Shown: positions 33,074-44,600 of the stretch, piece by piece
Position numbering within the stretch: position 1 is the first letter of the stretch
Layout of the letters: each line of letters starts with the position of its first letter
Origin: Nematostella vectensis
Taxonomy: Eukaryota > Cnidaria > Anthozoa > Actiniaria > Edwardsiidae
Length of the DNA stretch: 64,000 nt
Reading direction: 5' to 3'
Assembly (NCBI RefSeq): GCF_932526225.1
Contig: NC_064048.1
Span: 7,791,015 to 7,855,014, forward strand
The notes under the pieces: generated by a model
What the model was told of the DNA's origin: nothing
The model's input: only the letters and a program-made list of their open reading frames with translations
Databases searched by the model: none
Made by a program: the position numbers and the translations under genes

Positions 33074-33414
33074 TCCCGTATGTTATCAAGGGTGCATAAG
33101 ATATATTTTGATATATTGTATGGTGGTTACTTTTTAGACGTATACATGAACCTTTTTAGGTTAATTTATAAACCCTCTTCGTGTTGGATTATAGGCCGTC
33201 TGCAAGCAATTCTTTTGTATTTGATTTACGCAGGGAATCGTATTCTATTGTAACTGGTGAAAAAAAAAAAGAGATTGCATAAGCTCTGAAATTATTATTT
33301 GAAAAACCAAAGAAATATATGAATTAAGGTCGGAATGAATGAAAACATCCTCTTGAAAACATCCTTTTGGGAAACACGTGGAAAATAGTGTATTCTATTC
33401 TTGAATTAGTAAAT

Positions 33415-33420
33415 AATAAA
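33415..33420 (+). terminator. Polyadenylation signal AATAAA of DHCR7
   Basis: AATAAA 342 bases past the DHCR7 stop, in an A/T-rich 3' flank. Confidence 0.45.
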
Positions 33421-33663
33421 GAGTTATTAAACTCCAACAGACTCGTTATGAATTATTTTACGAATTTTTTAATAAATAACGAAACCTCACTGGCTACAAA
33501 AATGGTATGGAGAATAAGAAAAAAAACATAAGTAACTTCCGACAGATATGAAATGGCGAGAAAGAGCATCATGATGTTTTCGGGATACGGCCGCATGGAG
33601 ACCTAGAGAAGATCCCCTGGGAACACCATATCAAAATGATAGCCATAAGGAATAAAACATTGA

Positions 33664-33829
33664 AACGTTTTTTACCTAAGCCTAAGTTCAAACGTCGTAT
33701 TATCCATGAGCCGAATTCAATGCAAATGTTTGCAAATGAAGATTAAACAATCGACTTAGTTTATTTGAATGCATTTGCATTGAATACGGCTCATGGATAA
33801 TAAGACGTTTAAACTTGGCCTAAAACGTT
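33664..33829. mobile_element. Near-palindromic MITE with about 60-bp inverted arms
   Basis: ATTATCCATGAGCCGAATTC in the left arm is mirrored by GAATACGGCTCATGGATAAT in the right arm; outer parts (AACGTTTT, TTCAAACGTC) also pair. The loop is about 25 bp. Confidence 0.85.
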
Positions 33830-34440
33830 AAAAAAACACACTTCAAAACTTTGTGTAATAGAAAAAATTTCAGTGATGAAATATTGTACGTAAGAAGCAT
33901 AAAAAATTATAAAAAACGTATATTTGCGGGAAGTATACAATGATCCTCGTTCGTTTTCAATATAAGGAAATTTTAGAATATAGAAATTGAAAAAGAAGAT
34001 GCAGGGCTACGGTATTTTATTCTCATAGAGTGCTCGGGAAAGCTTCTGAAATAAAAGCTTTAATTCTCTACATCCCGACTTCCTAATACCAAAAAAATTG
34101 ACAACATTATCCCTGTCTAGCATACATGTTGAATGACTTAAATTATTTTCATCCAGTCGTCTTTATAATAAACTCATTGTCAAGGTACTTGCTCGCACAT
34201 TTTTCCATGAAAATTCAAGCACCAAGGAGACAATATTGATTAAAAGTTTATAATGTATGAGTTTTCAGGAAAAGTCGTGTAGCGATGGCTTGTTTCAAAA
34301 CAAGATAAAACCTTTTATCGGACTTTTTTTAGAAATCCTACTTTGCCCGTAAAACAATGTCATATAAACCCAGCTTACAACGACACGTGACAAATGGCTC
34401 CTCACAAGGGAAATTTGTATTTTCTCAAAAAGATATAATA

Positions 34441-35125
34441 AAAGCTATACCAGCTATACTGGTCTATACCCTCCTTATACGAGATCGACATAACGAGACA
34501 TCGACATAACGACATAGCATAACGGCATTAGGGGATCTTATGTAAACTCTAAACGCTGAATGACTAGTCAAAGAAAACTGACATAACGACTACGAGAGAA
34601 AAAAAAAACATGCTTTCTTATGTCATAAGAGAGCAACATTTGCTCTCTTATGTCGTTATGCCCATGTCTTACATAACGACACATTGACAGAATGATATAA
34701 CGACACATTGCCATAACGACATATCGACATAGCACAACGACATAAGTAATATGCCTAGTCATAGAAAACTGACATAACGACATACTGTATAATGCCGGTG
34801 TACACTAGTGAAATAACGACACATTGACATATCGACATGGCGCGCGCACACTCTTTCAACTCCGAGATAACGACATGGACTTAATAACATTAGAGAAAAA
34901 AAAAACTTTCTCTTATGTCGTTATGTCCATCTTGTTATGACGGTCGTACGTCTTTATGTAATTTACACTCGAACATATGAGCATAAGAGTACGCGTGCCT
35001 ATGTCGTTATGCCACGTGTGCACCAGCCATGATGTTATGTTCGATGTAATGTTTTTATGTATAAACTTAAACATAAGAACATAAAACAGCACGCGCCCAT
35101 GTCGTTATGTCGCCAGTGTTCATCA
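34441..35125. mobile_element. ACATAACGAC-family repeat cluster, probably overlapping or nested copies
   Basis: Dense short repeats of GACATAACGACAT and its complement ATGTCGTTATGTC. Left-hand and right-hand halves are in opposite orientation (ACATAACGACACATTGACAT against GCCCATGTCGTTATGTC). TGTACACTAGTG occurs internally at about 34801 and CGCCAGTGTTCA near the right end, resembling the termini of the simpler copies at 37321 and 37671. Confidence 0.7.
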
Positions 35126-37320
35126 CGCTTGACCAGTTTACAAGAAAATTGAATTGTGCTGAAAGGGGTCAGCCTTCGTTCATGGCCGGAGAACGGTCTT
35201 GGGGGGCGCTAGATCTTCGAGCTCATAACGCATTCGCCTTGCATATGTTATGCGCGAAAGTGTTAAGTACTTACTGGTAGAAAGTCTTTTTTTCACACTT
35301 CTTTAGTAAATTAATTGATTAAAAATCAGGTTTTTGGTAAAAATTGAATTTCTAAGAATAATTTTGAAGGCAAGCCTTTTTATTTTAAGACATTCCATTT
35401 TCCCCAGGCGTCATTTAGTCATTAAAAGAATACCAAAATCTGCGTCTTTCTCTTGTTTTGCATTTAATCTATTTGCAAATGATTCGGTAACACGACTGTG
35501 TTAAGAATAAATTTGAAGGAAGAAAAGGAACCCTATTTGGACACAACACAAAGGGAGTCCGTGTTGAATTGTGCGTTTCATACGTACGTATTTGGGACCG
35601 AGAGCCATGGAATCAGTGAAGCAAACAAGTATACACTTTGCGAACGTGACAAGCGCAAGCACGGTGTTGCGTTATTGTGGATTTCCAATCGATTTGGATT
35701 GGTGCTAGACCGAACCACCACAAACTTCGATCCCCACCGTGAACAAGTCTATATTGAAAAGACTTATAACTTCAAGACAGTGTGTATGGAATTTATTTTT
35801 ACGTGAACACAATGAAAGTCATTCCGGGATCAATTAGAAAAGTCTTTGAACTGTAGACTAACAACGGGCTCGCTCACTTTACCAGTGGTACCTCGCTAAT
35901 TTCCTTTCAGAAACGCAGGCGCTATTTTAGAAACGCCGACTCAAGCAATTGGTGAGTATGTTCGCCACACATCCCGTATTTTAGTGGACATCGTAATCGA
36001 AGTTTACAAAGGCTAAATAAGGTCCTTGAAAGTTCACTAAAGGCTAAAATCATAAATCAGGTAGTTTATTGCCATAAAAGAGAGCATTATCTGTGATCGT
36101 AGGAACTTTTTAGAACATTTAAAAAAAAAGCAACAACGAATTCAGCTCAATGCAGAAGTTGCCTACAAATAGAACATACTACATTCTATTTCTTTTTAGT
36201 AAATTATATAGCATAATTTCCTAGGGTAATGAGGCGTAATCTTATGCCCAATACGTATGCTCATCTCTTTGTTCCCTAATCTTACTCAGGCGAAAGGACA
36301 AAAACGCCAAATAAATCGTAGCGGAAAAGTAATATCAGCTAATCCTTGACGCACAAGTTAAACATAATAAAACAGAACTGCTGGTGGCAATAAATAAACT
36401 AAGGACGGCAGAATCAACTTTATACTTAGTACAAAATTTCGATAAAACATAATGGATGACACATTAAAACACTTGTTTATTGGAGCATATTATAACTGTT
36501 CTTTTCGCCGGTCAAAAACGTAACTTTTTATCCTAAAACAAGTTATTTAGTTTACTGTTTTGGCTGTTACTTATAGTCACAACAATAACACAACAGTCTT
36601 ATCAATTCAGCATAGCAGAACAGTCGTAAGCAAAGTCGATCAACTGATTACAACTTGTACGAACTTTTTCTTAAAAATCAATTTGTAGCTGACCAAAAAG
36701 TGATCTCTACGCAGTGTAGTAGTACGCAGTACGAGATAAACTTTTTTCATGGAATGTCTGATATGTTTACCAAAAGGAAACACCTTTAATAGATAGATTA
36801 GCATGAGAACAACATTTATGTTTTCCTACCATTGTATGTAAGCGGAAAAATGTCAATACTCGAGAATCCGGAAGGCTTTTTGTTGCATTATTTAGAGTTC
36901 TTGTCAACCTTTGCGACAAGCCATTAGGCAACGTGGAAAAAAAATGTCGTTTCTCATCTGGCGCCGCCCGCGATCAGAATTTGGACCGTATGAAAAACTT
37001 TTTTATTTGTTTTGATTTAAGTATTTCTCTGTAAAACATATAGGATAAAAAAAATTGAGTTTTGTGCTCCAAGCACGCCGCATTAAAATAGACGTAATAG
37101 ACAAAAAATAAGCACAATGATTAACTCCTGATTTCGTGTCTTTACTCTATTATATAGTTTCAAAACTTGGAGATTAAGAATGATGATAATAATTGAACGG
37201 CGCGGCCGCATGCCCTCGAGGAAGAAAATTGCGACCAGAAACTATTTCTTATTAGGCCAGCTTTTGTTTTGATCTAAAAGCAGCAAAGGCTACGAAGAGA
37301 TTGATAGTTAGATTATCCTT

Positions 37321-37505
37321 ATGCCTAGTGCACACTTGCAACATAACAACATAACGATATGGGCGCTCGCACTATGTTTAGCCCGACATAACGACATGGA
37401 CATCATGACATAAAAGAAAAAAACATGTTTTTTCTCTTATGTCGTTATGTCGAAGATAAGAGTGCGCGCGCCCATGTCGATATGTCGCTAGTGTGCACTA
37501 TGCAT
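37321..37505. mobile_element. ACATAACGAC-family MITE, copy 2
   Basis: Starts ATGCCTAGTGCACACTTGCA and ends TCGCTAGTGTGCACTATGCAT, an inverted repeat; inner parts ACATAACGATATGGGCG and CGCCCATGTCGATATGTCG also pair. 185 bp, non-coding. Confidence 0.85.
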
Positions 37506-37670
37506 TAGAGCATAAGTTGTAATATTATTGAATTTTCAGCCATAGAGCACAAACAAACAAATAAACCTGCCCATGGCTGTGATAGTGAAATTTGTCAGAA
37601 GGTCTGTCGTAAATTCAATACCTGCTCCCTTCCCGTTTTTATTTTTATTTTTTACATTTTGTGATCCCAA

Positions 37671-37883
37671 ATGCCTGGTGCACACTAGTGACATAACGAC
37701 ATAATGACAAAGGCGCGTGCACCCTTATGTTCATATGCCCAAGTGTGAATGGTTCGGCATTTTGACATAAGCCCAACATCACTTGTCACTTTTCTTGTCA
37801 TTAAGTCCATGTCGTTATGTCGGGCTTAAAAAAAGTGCGCGATATGTCGTTATGTCGTTATGTCACTAGTGTGCACTAGGCAT
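37671..37883. mobile_element. ACATAACGAC-family MITE, copy 3
   Basis: Starts ATGCCTGGTGCACACTAGTG and ends CACTAGTGTGCACTAGGCAT. The arms continue inward as ACATAACGACATAATGAC against GTCGTTATGTCGTTATGT. Only about 165 bp separates it from copy 2. Confidence 0.88.
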
Positions 37884-38240
37884 AACTGGTCAATGTTTGC
37901 GGTAAGAATATGATGACGCCCTCCCTTTTTCTTGAGCCGCTACACAGGCTACCAACGAAACATTTTTTGCCGCCATTTTGTCATCTTAGCAGAATACTGA
38001 GTGTGAGAAAGCATCCATTTTTATCGGCTGATATGGGGAAGTAGTCTTAGTGTCGGGCCCTTTTATTTTTTTCTACGAAGTATATACCTTCTCTCCAAAT
38101 TTTTTGAAAAAATAAAATCGCCTGATCCTCAAGCAAAAATATTTTCGAAGAACAAAATTTTGTTTCGGGATTTCTTCACAAAATTTGTTTCCAATATAAA
38201 ATAGAAACAATAAAGAAAAGTTGTGTCTGACAAAGGTTCT

Positions 38241-38494
38241 TTAAAGCCGCTTTGTCACCAGTTTACTTCCGGAGGTGCGACAGAAACCTCAACCGTTGAA
38301 AGACAAAATAATCTATTAGAATCCCAGATATTTAACAGGCCATCCGCTCTAAATTATCAATCACATCCTCAAAGAAACTTCCAATAGACACACTGCTTTC
38401 AATATTTTGAAATATTTTTTTCAATTTCCGTTAAAAATCATCGAATATTGTTAGGTAATCGGCCGGAAGTAAACTGGTGACAATGCGGCTTTAA
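38241..38494. mobile_element. TTAA/AGCCGC-family MITE with intact TTAA borders
   Basis: TTAA at 38241-38244 and 38491-38494 flank an element starting AGCCGCTTTGTCACCAGTTT and ending AAACTGGTGACAATGCGGCT. TTAA duplication is characteristic of piggyBac-type transposition. Inverted relative to the copy at 20635-20870. Confidence 0.88.
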
Positions 38495-38560
38495 GAATCT
38501 TTACAGGAATTCCACAATGGGTGTACCCAGGGTGGACCAGGCTTCAAGCTTCGCAAACAT

Positions 38561-38762
38561 GCAGGCCCGTAGCCAAGATTTTGAGCGGGGGCGGGGGGTT
38601 GTTTACCCATTTAGCGGACCATTTTCGCTTAGGAAGCTCGCCCTAGCAAGCAGTGGTACTCAATTTTCCTTTATTAGAGCGGACCTTCCAATCGAGTGGT
38701 GTGGTTCTTCCGAACCCCCCGAACCCACCCCCCCCCCCCCCCCCCCTTGCTACGGGCCTGGC
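38561..38762. mobile_element. GGCCCGTAGC-family MITE
   Basis: CAGGCCCGTAGCCAAG at the left and CTTGCTACGGGCCTGG at the right form an inverted repeat; next to the right end is a poly-C tract of about 19. The proline-rich frame here is a by-product of the poly-C. Confidence 0.75.
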
Positions 38763-40192
38763 ATGTCGCGAAGCTCGGAGCCTCGTATTCAGGGTACAAT
38801 AGGTGCAGCCATGGCCCACAATGGATAGGGTCACATGTCTACATGCGCTGACAGATACGTGCACTCACTGCAAAAAGAAAACAGATTAACTCTCGTGCCT
38901 CGAAATTCTAAAATCACATCATTATAATTGTCGCCCCATGCCTCAAGCCTAGCCTATGGTCAAACGCATTCGCTGATTTACTGTATACAAAGGCTAGTAT
39001 GTGTTATAAGAGTGGTATCTAAATCTTGTGGATATTCGTGTCTGCGGAGCTTGCATGATTTTATTACTTGAAGGTTAGTATTTATGGGCTAAGCTGGTTT
39101 ATCCGGCACGTCATCATATGTAGGGAATGTCTAAGCACTGCGAGAAAGCATGTGGGTCTATAGGTCTCTGACGCGAGTTTATCTCCAAGGGTTCACCGGA
39201 ATAATAAAGATGGTAATCTCTAGTGTTTGATAGTTGCGCTACTAACGAGAAAGGTAAAAATAGTCCCGGTTTTACGAGGTTTACTTTCTTGGTTGAGACA
39301 AGCCGGAGCGCAAAGGAAGACCATATGCTCCTGAATTCGCGTTTTGTGCTTAAATGGCCATAGAGACTTATTTACTTTGTGTTGGTCTGAAAAATCTATC
39401 CTGTGTACGAAGCGAAGGTAAGGCGAACATTTTAAATAAGAATACAGTATCTCCGCCTAAATAGTAATTTATTTAAAAAATAATTACGTGTAGAGTAACT
39501 TAGCCAGAATCTTTATTATGTTCCCGGTATTGCAACATTTTATGGACAGATAAATATTTTATACGAATTAAAATACTAGAAGGGTTTTTATCCACGTTAT
39601 GTGGTAAACTATTGATCAAATTTGGTATCTATGTGTATTAAGTAAAAATATAGTAATTATTTTGTTATTTTAAGCGCGCTTTTGAAGTGCGCATCTCTTT
39701 ACCTGAACTCGTCCGTTCGAAAATTATCATGCCCTGGATGTGTAGCGCAGGACTTCTATACACATTCGACATTCCTACAATCACCCTGGAGGGTAATCAA
39801 TACTCAGGTCAACTTGAGACGGAAATAGCCTCAGTCACTCGCTAGGGCCTAAGCCATCTGTATTATGTAAGTAATATGCGAGCTACTACTTCTACTGTTT
39901 AGGGTCATATGTTCTTTGACTCTTACCACACTCTACGCTGTTCTCTTAGACTGAGATCCCATAGCGAGATTGTATATGATTGATTATATAATGACGTATG
40001 AAGCTGAAGGGTCAGTAAGTAATGCAATCAGATATAATGGATACTCTTGAGATGCTAGAGCTTATACGTATTTGAGCTGCGATATAGACAGGTAAAAGGA
40101 GTACGTGGCTGCTATTGGAATGGACCGTTGGAATTGGATCTGTGGGCCATTGGCGAGAATTTCTGGCATTTTCAAAGATGATTATTGCACCT

Positions 40193-40332
40193 CATCCTCG
40201 GGAACCCAGGGTGTTGAATCAGCGTAACAGGCAAAAGGAGGGGAAGGGGCGAGCGAGAGGAGGAAAGGAGAAAAAAACCCTCCCTGATCCGCTTAGTTAC
40301 GCTCACCTCGATGCCCTGGGTTCCCGAGGATG
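40193..40332. mobile_element. CATCCTCGGG-family MITE, second member
   Basis: CATCCTCGGGAACCCAGGG on the left is mirrored by CCCTGGGTTCCCGAGGATG on the right. The termini match the palindromic element at 21726-21854 with one base changed in both arms; the interior differs. Confidence 0.85.
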
Positions 40333-41170
40333 AAGTTTAATTATTCAATCATTTCGTTTGTACATCAATTAAATTTGAGGCTTTGTTACCTTTAGGCAGT
40401 TCCTAAATACGTCTAGATGCTCAAGAAAGAGATCCAAAACATCTAGGGGATAGATTCTTGGCTATTCGTTTGACCCGATGGAGAACTCCCTAATGAGATG
40501 ATTCTGATGACTTTACCTATAACATACCAAAAAGGTTTCAACAGTCAGTCATTTCGGGTATAACTTTCGGGGTACGTTAGAGGTATACCTGGAATGTACT
40601 CAATTTTGGTGTGGGTACACACAACCATAGAGTTCCAGGGTTCCGCGCTTAGGCAGTGCCTTATTTCCAGTCAGTTCATGTCAACTATCCTTCTGTGCTC
40701 CAGGACACCTCGAGATTTTCCTTCTATGATTTCTTTTTATATTTAATCTTACTAAATGTAAAAGAAAATAACGGACAGGGGTTAAGACTATGATAACAAA
40801 TTCACCACAGCCGGTTTTGGTCAGTTTAGGAGTAAATAGGTTAAATCGTTTTATTCTTCGTGCGTGCGGGGCCAATTAACAGATGATTTTTGCAGAGACT
40901 GTCTCTCTTGACATACGTCTGCCACCACAGGAAAATGTTAGACAAATGTTGCGCGCTGTTGTGGTTGCCTTTTTCTGATATGTGAGTGCGCTGTGGCGAA
41001 CATTTCACATCGTGCATTCACCAAGGTCATTCTCTGATGGACAGTTGCTATTTTAGGCTGAGCTGTGCACTTTCGTTTCAGCAGTGATTGGGAGAGAATG
41101 AAAGAGCTGCCGTCGGCTCGCACAAGTTTGCCCCGACACCACCACCACACATTAATAACACAGGTACGTG

Positions 41171-41406
41171 CAGGCCCGGGGGGAGGGGGGGGGTAGTTCT
41201 CTGATACAACTCTGAACACCCCCTAAAATAGGATTTTTTATGCCTTTGCAGTATTGCCACGGGATGTTTATTGTCGGATTTGGCTACATACCAGAACGAT
41301 CTAGCTTTTGCTTATAGTTTTGTCTACAAATAGCACGTCTATTGGGAACCGAAAGTGGACCTTCGGCCGTTGTGGCGGCCGTTGCACCCCCCTGGGTACG
41401 GGCCTG
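41171..41406. mobile_element. Possible GGCCCG-type MITE upstream of PRKG1
   Basis: GCAGGCCCGGGGGGAGG on the left and CCCCCCTGGGTACGGGCCTGA on the right resemble the termini of the element at 38561-38762. The pairing is shorter and interrupted by G/C runs. Confidence 0.45.
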
Positions 41407-41683
41407 ACGTGTTCCGATAAACTACTTCGAGTAAAAACATATCTTCAGTCTTTTAGTGAGACAAGCTGACGTGTCAAGTGCAACCCAAACTAAAGCATAA
41501 AATCAAGCTAAAATATCATCGTTCCAGGCGGACAACACTTGTTTACCCCACTAGAATTTTCACTTGAGAAAGTAATATGGCAGCAGAGTATATTTCAGAA
41601 ATTTAAATGTTGATTGTCCTGCTATAAAAGATTCTGAAACAGGTTCTTTTGTTGAATCAGACGCGAGGCTTCCGTGTGTAAAA

Positions 41684-44600
41684 ATGCAAAGCGGGTCCTC
41701 GGCACAAACAGTCTTCAAGTTCAGTAGACGAGGCAGTCCCTTCTTCAATGAGTCCTCGACCCCACCCACGCCTTCACCTCCAAGTATCACCCACTTTGGT
41801 ATGAACCCCGCCACCAGCCATGGCTCTGTGACGGCCGCCAATACGGGTTCCTATACTGGCTACAATGCTGGAGCAGCCATGGGGGGTGCGGGGGCCCAGT
41901 CTCCGCCACCGCCGTCGCAAACAGCTTCGCGGCATGAGCGAGAGCGTAAGTATCGCCTTTGTTTAGCTGTATACACCTATTTCACAAAAGGTTGCCAGTA
42001 CGAATGGCGAATAGTAAATGGCTTATGGGTACTAATTAATAATTTGTAAAATTAAAGGTGTTAAATAAAGTCCAGCAATGTCAGAGCCAAGCATTGGTAA
42101 CCTTTAATGGATAATTGTTTTGATTTATCCATATTCTCCAAAACGCATGGCTACTTTCGGTCGTAGAACTGCCATTTGCCAATCGCCATTTACACTGACA
42201 ACCTTTATTGAATAGGTGTATTTCACACTCGTGCTTACACAACTCTTGCAACAGAGAGTAGGAAAAGCTAGTACATTAGTCTGTTCAGAAGAGGAATTAA
42301 AAATGTCGACCAGACACTCTCTTATTACTATTATTTTTATTTAAAGTATAACGCCATATTTGCAAGAGGAATTCAAATAACCATCCGCGATTGAATACCG
42401 TTACTTGAGTAACGATATTTGCAACCTGAAATTTTTATATTCGCAATCGTTGCATGGAAGTTGCAGGAAAATTGCCTCATGTAACACCTACATACAAAAG
42501 CATAAAATGGGCAGTCGAGCATGCGCGAGACGGCGATCTCTTGCCGACCTGTTGAAGTGACTGGCTTCTCAGTTGGGACCTATTAAAATAGCAAGCGGTC
42601 CGTTTTGTTCATGCACGACAGAGCAAAAAAAAAAAAAAAAGGCAAGTTTTCCCAAAATAAGGTCTGGTTAAGTTTGGTAAGCTTGAATTTTTGCATGAGG
42701 TTCCTTATGTTATGTAAACCAACATATCAAAAGTATTTTTTTCTAATGGATTCGTCTTCGAGAAATGAGGCTTGAAGTGCAATTTTCAAATGTTCAAAGT
42801 ATGAATTCTTCTCGTTTTTAGGGAGAAGTTGGGCTCTGATCAGAAATTAAGCCAACTTTGTTCGCTTATATCTAAATTTCATATCTTCTAAATTTCTTTG
42901 AAATTTGGAATTAAGCTTTTGGTCAAAGGAACTCCTTGTATGCGGAATCTTGAGCTTATATATTGAGAATTGGAAAATTTCATGCCATTTTTTCCCTCTG
43001 TCTTCATGCACAGGTCGTACAACAGCGCTGAACATGGAATGGCTGAAGAGCTCGGTCAAGCTGCTAGAGAGTGCCCTTAGGGAGCGCAACAAGCAGATGG
43101 ACATCCAGAGACGAGAGATCGAGTTTCTCAGGAAGGAACTGCGCAGAAAAGACGAGGTCCATATGATAGAGCTCGGAAAGGGGGCAGAGAGGAACAAAAA
43201 ACGCAGGGGTTGGGCGGGGGCAATAGAGTGGGATTAGGTATACACAGGGAGGGGGGATAAAGAGGGATCAGAGACTCAGGGAGAGGACATGACGGAAAAC
43301 CTGGAAAATGCGCGATCCGAGATAGATAAAGAAGACACGATTTCTTACAATGGCCATCGGTACCTTGTATTCCGGAATTATTTTCAAAACATCACAATAA
43401 GGTGAGGCCGAAATGCACATACCCAAATTTGTGCCTTTTAACACATTTCACATTGATCATCCTTGCGCTATTTATGAGCTTAGGGTGCGAAAAGCTAAAA
43501 AGAAGTCGCGTTTGATATTGTGTTTGCTATTACCCACTTATTTATTTGAAGCTAATTGGCTTATTTGAAGCGTCATGTCATGTTTTCCGTCATTTCCAGG
43601 GAGGGGTGGGGATGGCAATAGAGGAGAGGCCTAGGTACGTAGGGAAGAATGGGGGGGGGGGGGGGGCAGTAGATAGGGACTAGCTACGCAGGGAGGGCTT
43701 GTTGGGATGACAATAGAAGGGGGGGTGGTGTGGGTATGCAGGTAGGGTTGGGTTGGGCAACACAGAGAGACCAGGTACACAGGGAGGGTTGGTGGGCAAC
43801 GGAGAGGGACTAGGTACGCAGGGAGCGCTAGGCGGGGGTGACATGAAGGAGTGAACTCAGTAATAGCAGTCATACTGATATAATGCAACATTAGGTGATT
43901 CTTCACATAGAAAATTGTGTTTTTTTGAAGCTGGGTCGTGGTGTGGGGGAACAACTTTGCTTTCGCAGGGAGACAATGCTCATCACAACATAACTTCTGT
44001 CATGCAATCGTTGACAGGTTATCCGTGAATACGAGAACATCATCAAGGAGCGCGAAGACATGGAGAAACGCGAACTAGAGATTCTACATAGTGAAATTCG
44101 CACACTCCGCATGGACGTTATGTCAAAGGTGAGTGATTACAAGAGGAGAGTTTGATGGCCATTTAATATGCAGATTAGTGTATGCATGTGAGGAGAGCCA
44201 GGCGGGAGGCCAGGCAGGTATTTAGGGGGAGGTAGATTTGACTAAAGTGGTTGTTCTCGTTGTTTGCGTCAGCTTTTAACTACCAGTTCGTGAGTGAGAT
44301 TTCAAACAGCGCTTGGAACCAGTGGTATTTACTAGAAGGGACGTAAGGGTTTGCCTTGAGTCTGTCGCGGTTTTTCATATATTATTTCGCGGTATTGCGG
44401 TTTCTCTAGCTGACTGCGCGGTTTGCGGTTATATTAGTTTATTCTGTGCGGTTTTGCGGTTTTTTGCACCCCACTTACACCCACCTCTACTAGAGCCGGT
44501 AGCGCACGAAAGTGGTCGCAAGGAGCCAGGGCTGTATCAGCCATGTTTACATGGCCTCCCCCCCTACCCCCCCTACCCCCCCACCCCTATATATACCGTT

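Larger units (their letters stand above)
33421..41683. other. 8-kb gene-poor region between DHCR7 and PRKG1
   Basis: No gene supported. The 102-codon plus-strand frame at 35498-35806 begins at a TTG, has no ATG or splice context and resembles nothing I know. The region contains several inverted-repeat transposons: 33664-33829, three copies of the ACATAACGAC family (34441-35125, 37321-37505, 37671-37883), 38241-38494, 38561-38762, 40193-40332 and 41171-41406. It may also contain the distal PRKG1 promoter at its right end. Confidence 0.65.

Noticed and set aside
35498-35806. 102-codon plus-strand frame in the gene desert
   Set aside because: Starts at TTG, no ATG, no splice signals, no family resemblance.
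37203-37220. GCGGCCGCATGCCCTCGAG, resembling a cloning polylinker (NotI, SphI, XhoI sites)
   Set aside because: A single 20-bp coincidence in otherwise ordinary AT-rich sequence with no further vector sequence on either side; a junction check with raw reads would settle it.
38517-38828. 103-codon frame with poly-proline
   Set aside because: Spans the poly-C tract and inverted repeat of a MITE; composition is an artefact.
41560-41841. 93-codon minus-strand frame
   Set aside because: Antisense of the first PRKG exon.
43631-43954. Proline/leucine-rich minus-strand frame
   Set aside because: Translation of the G-rich minisatellite.
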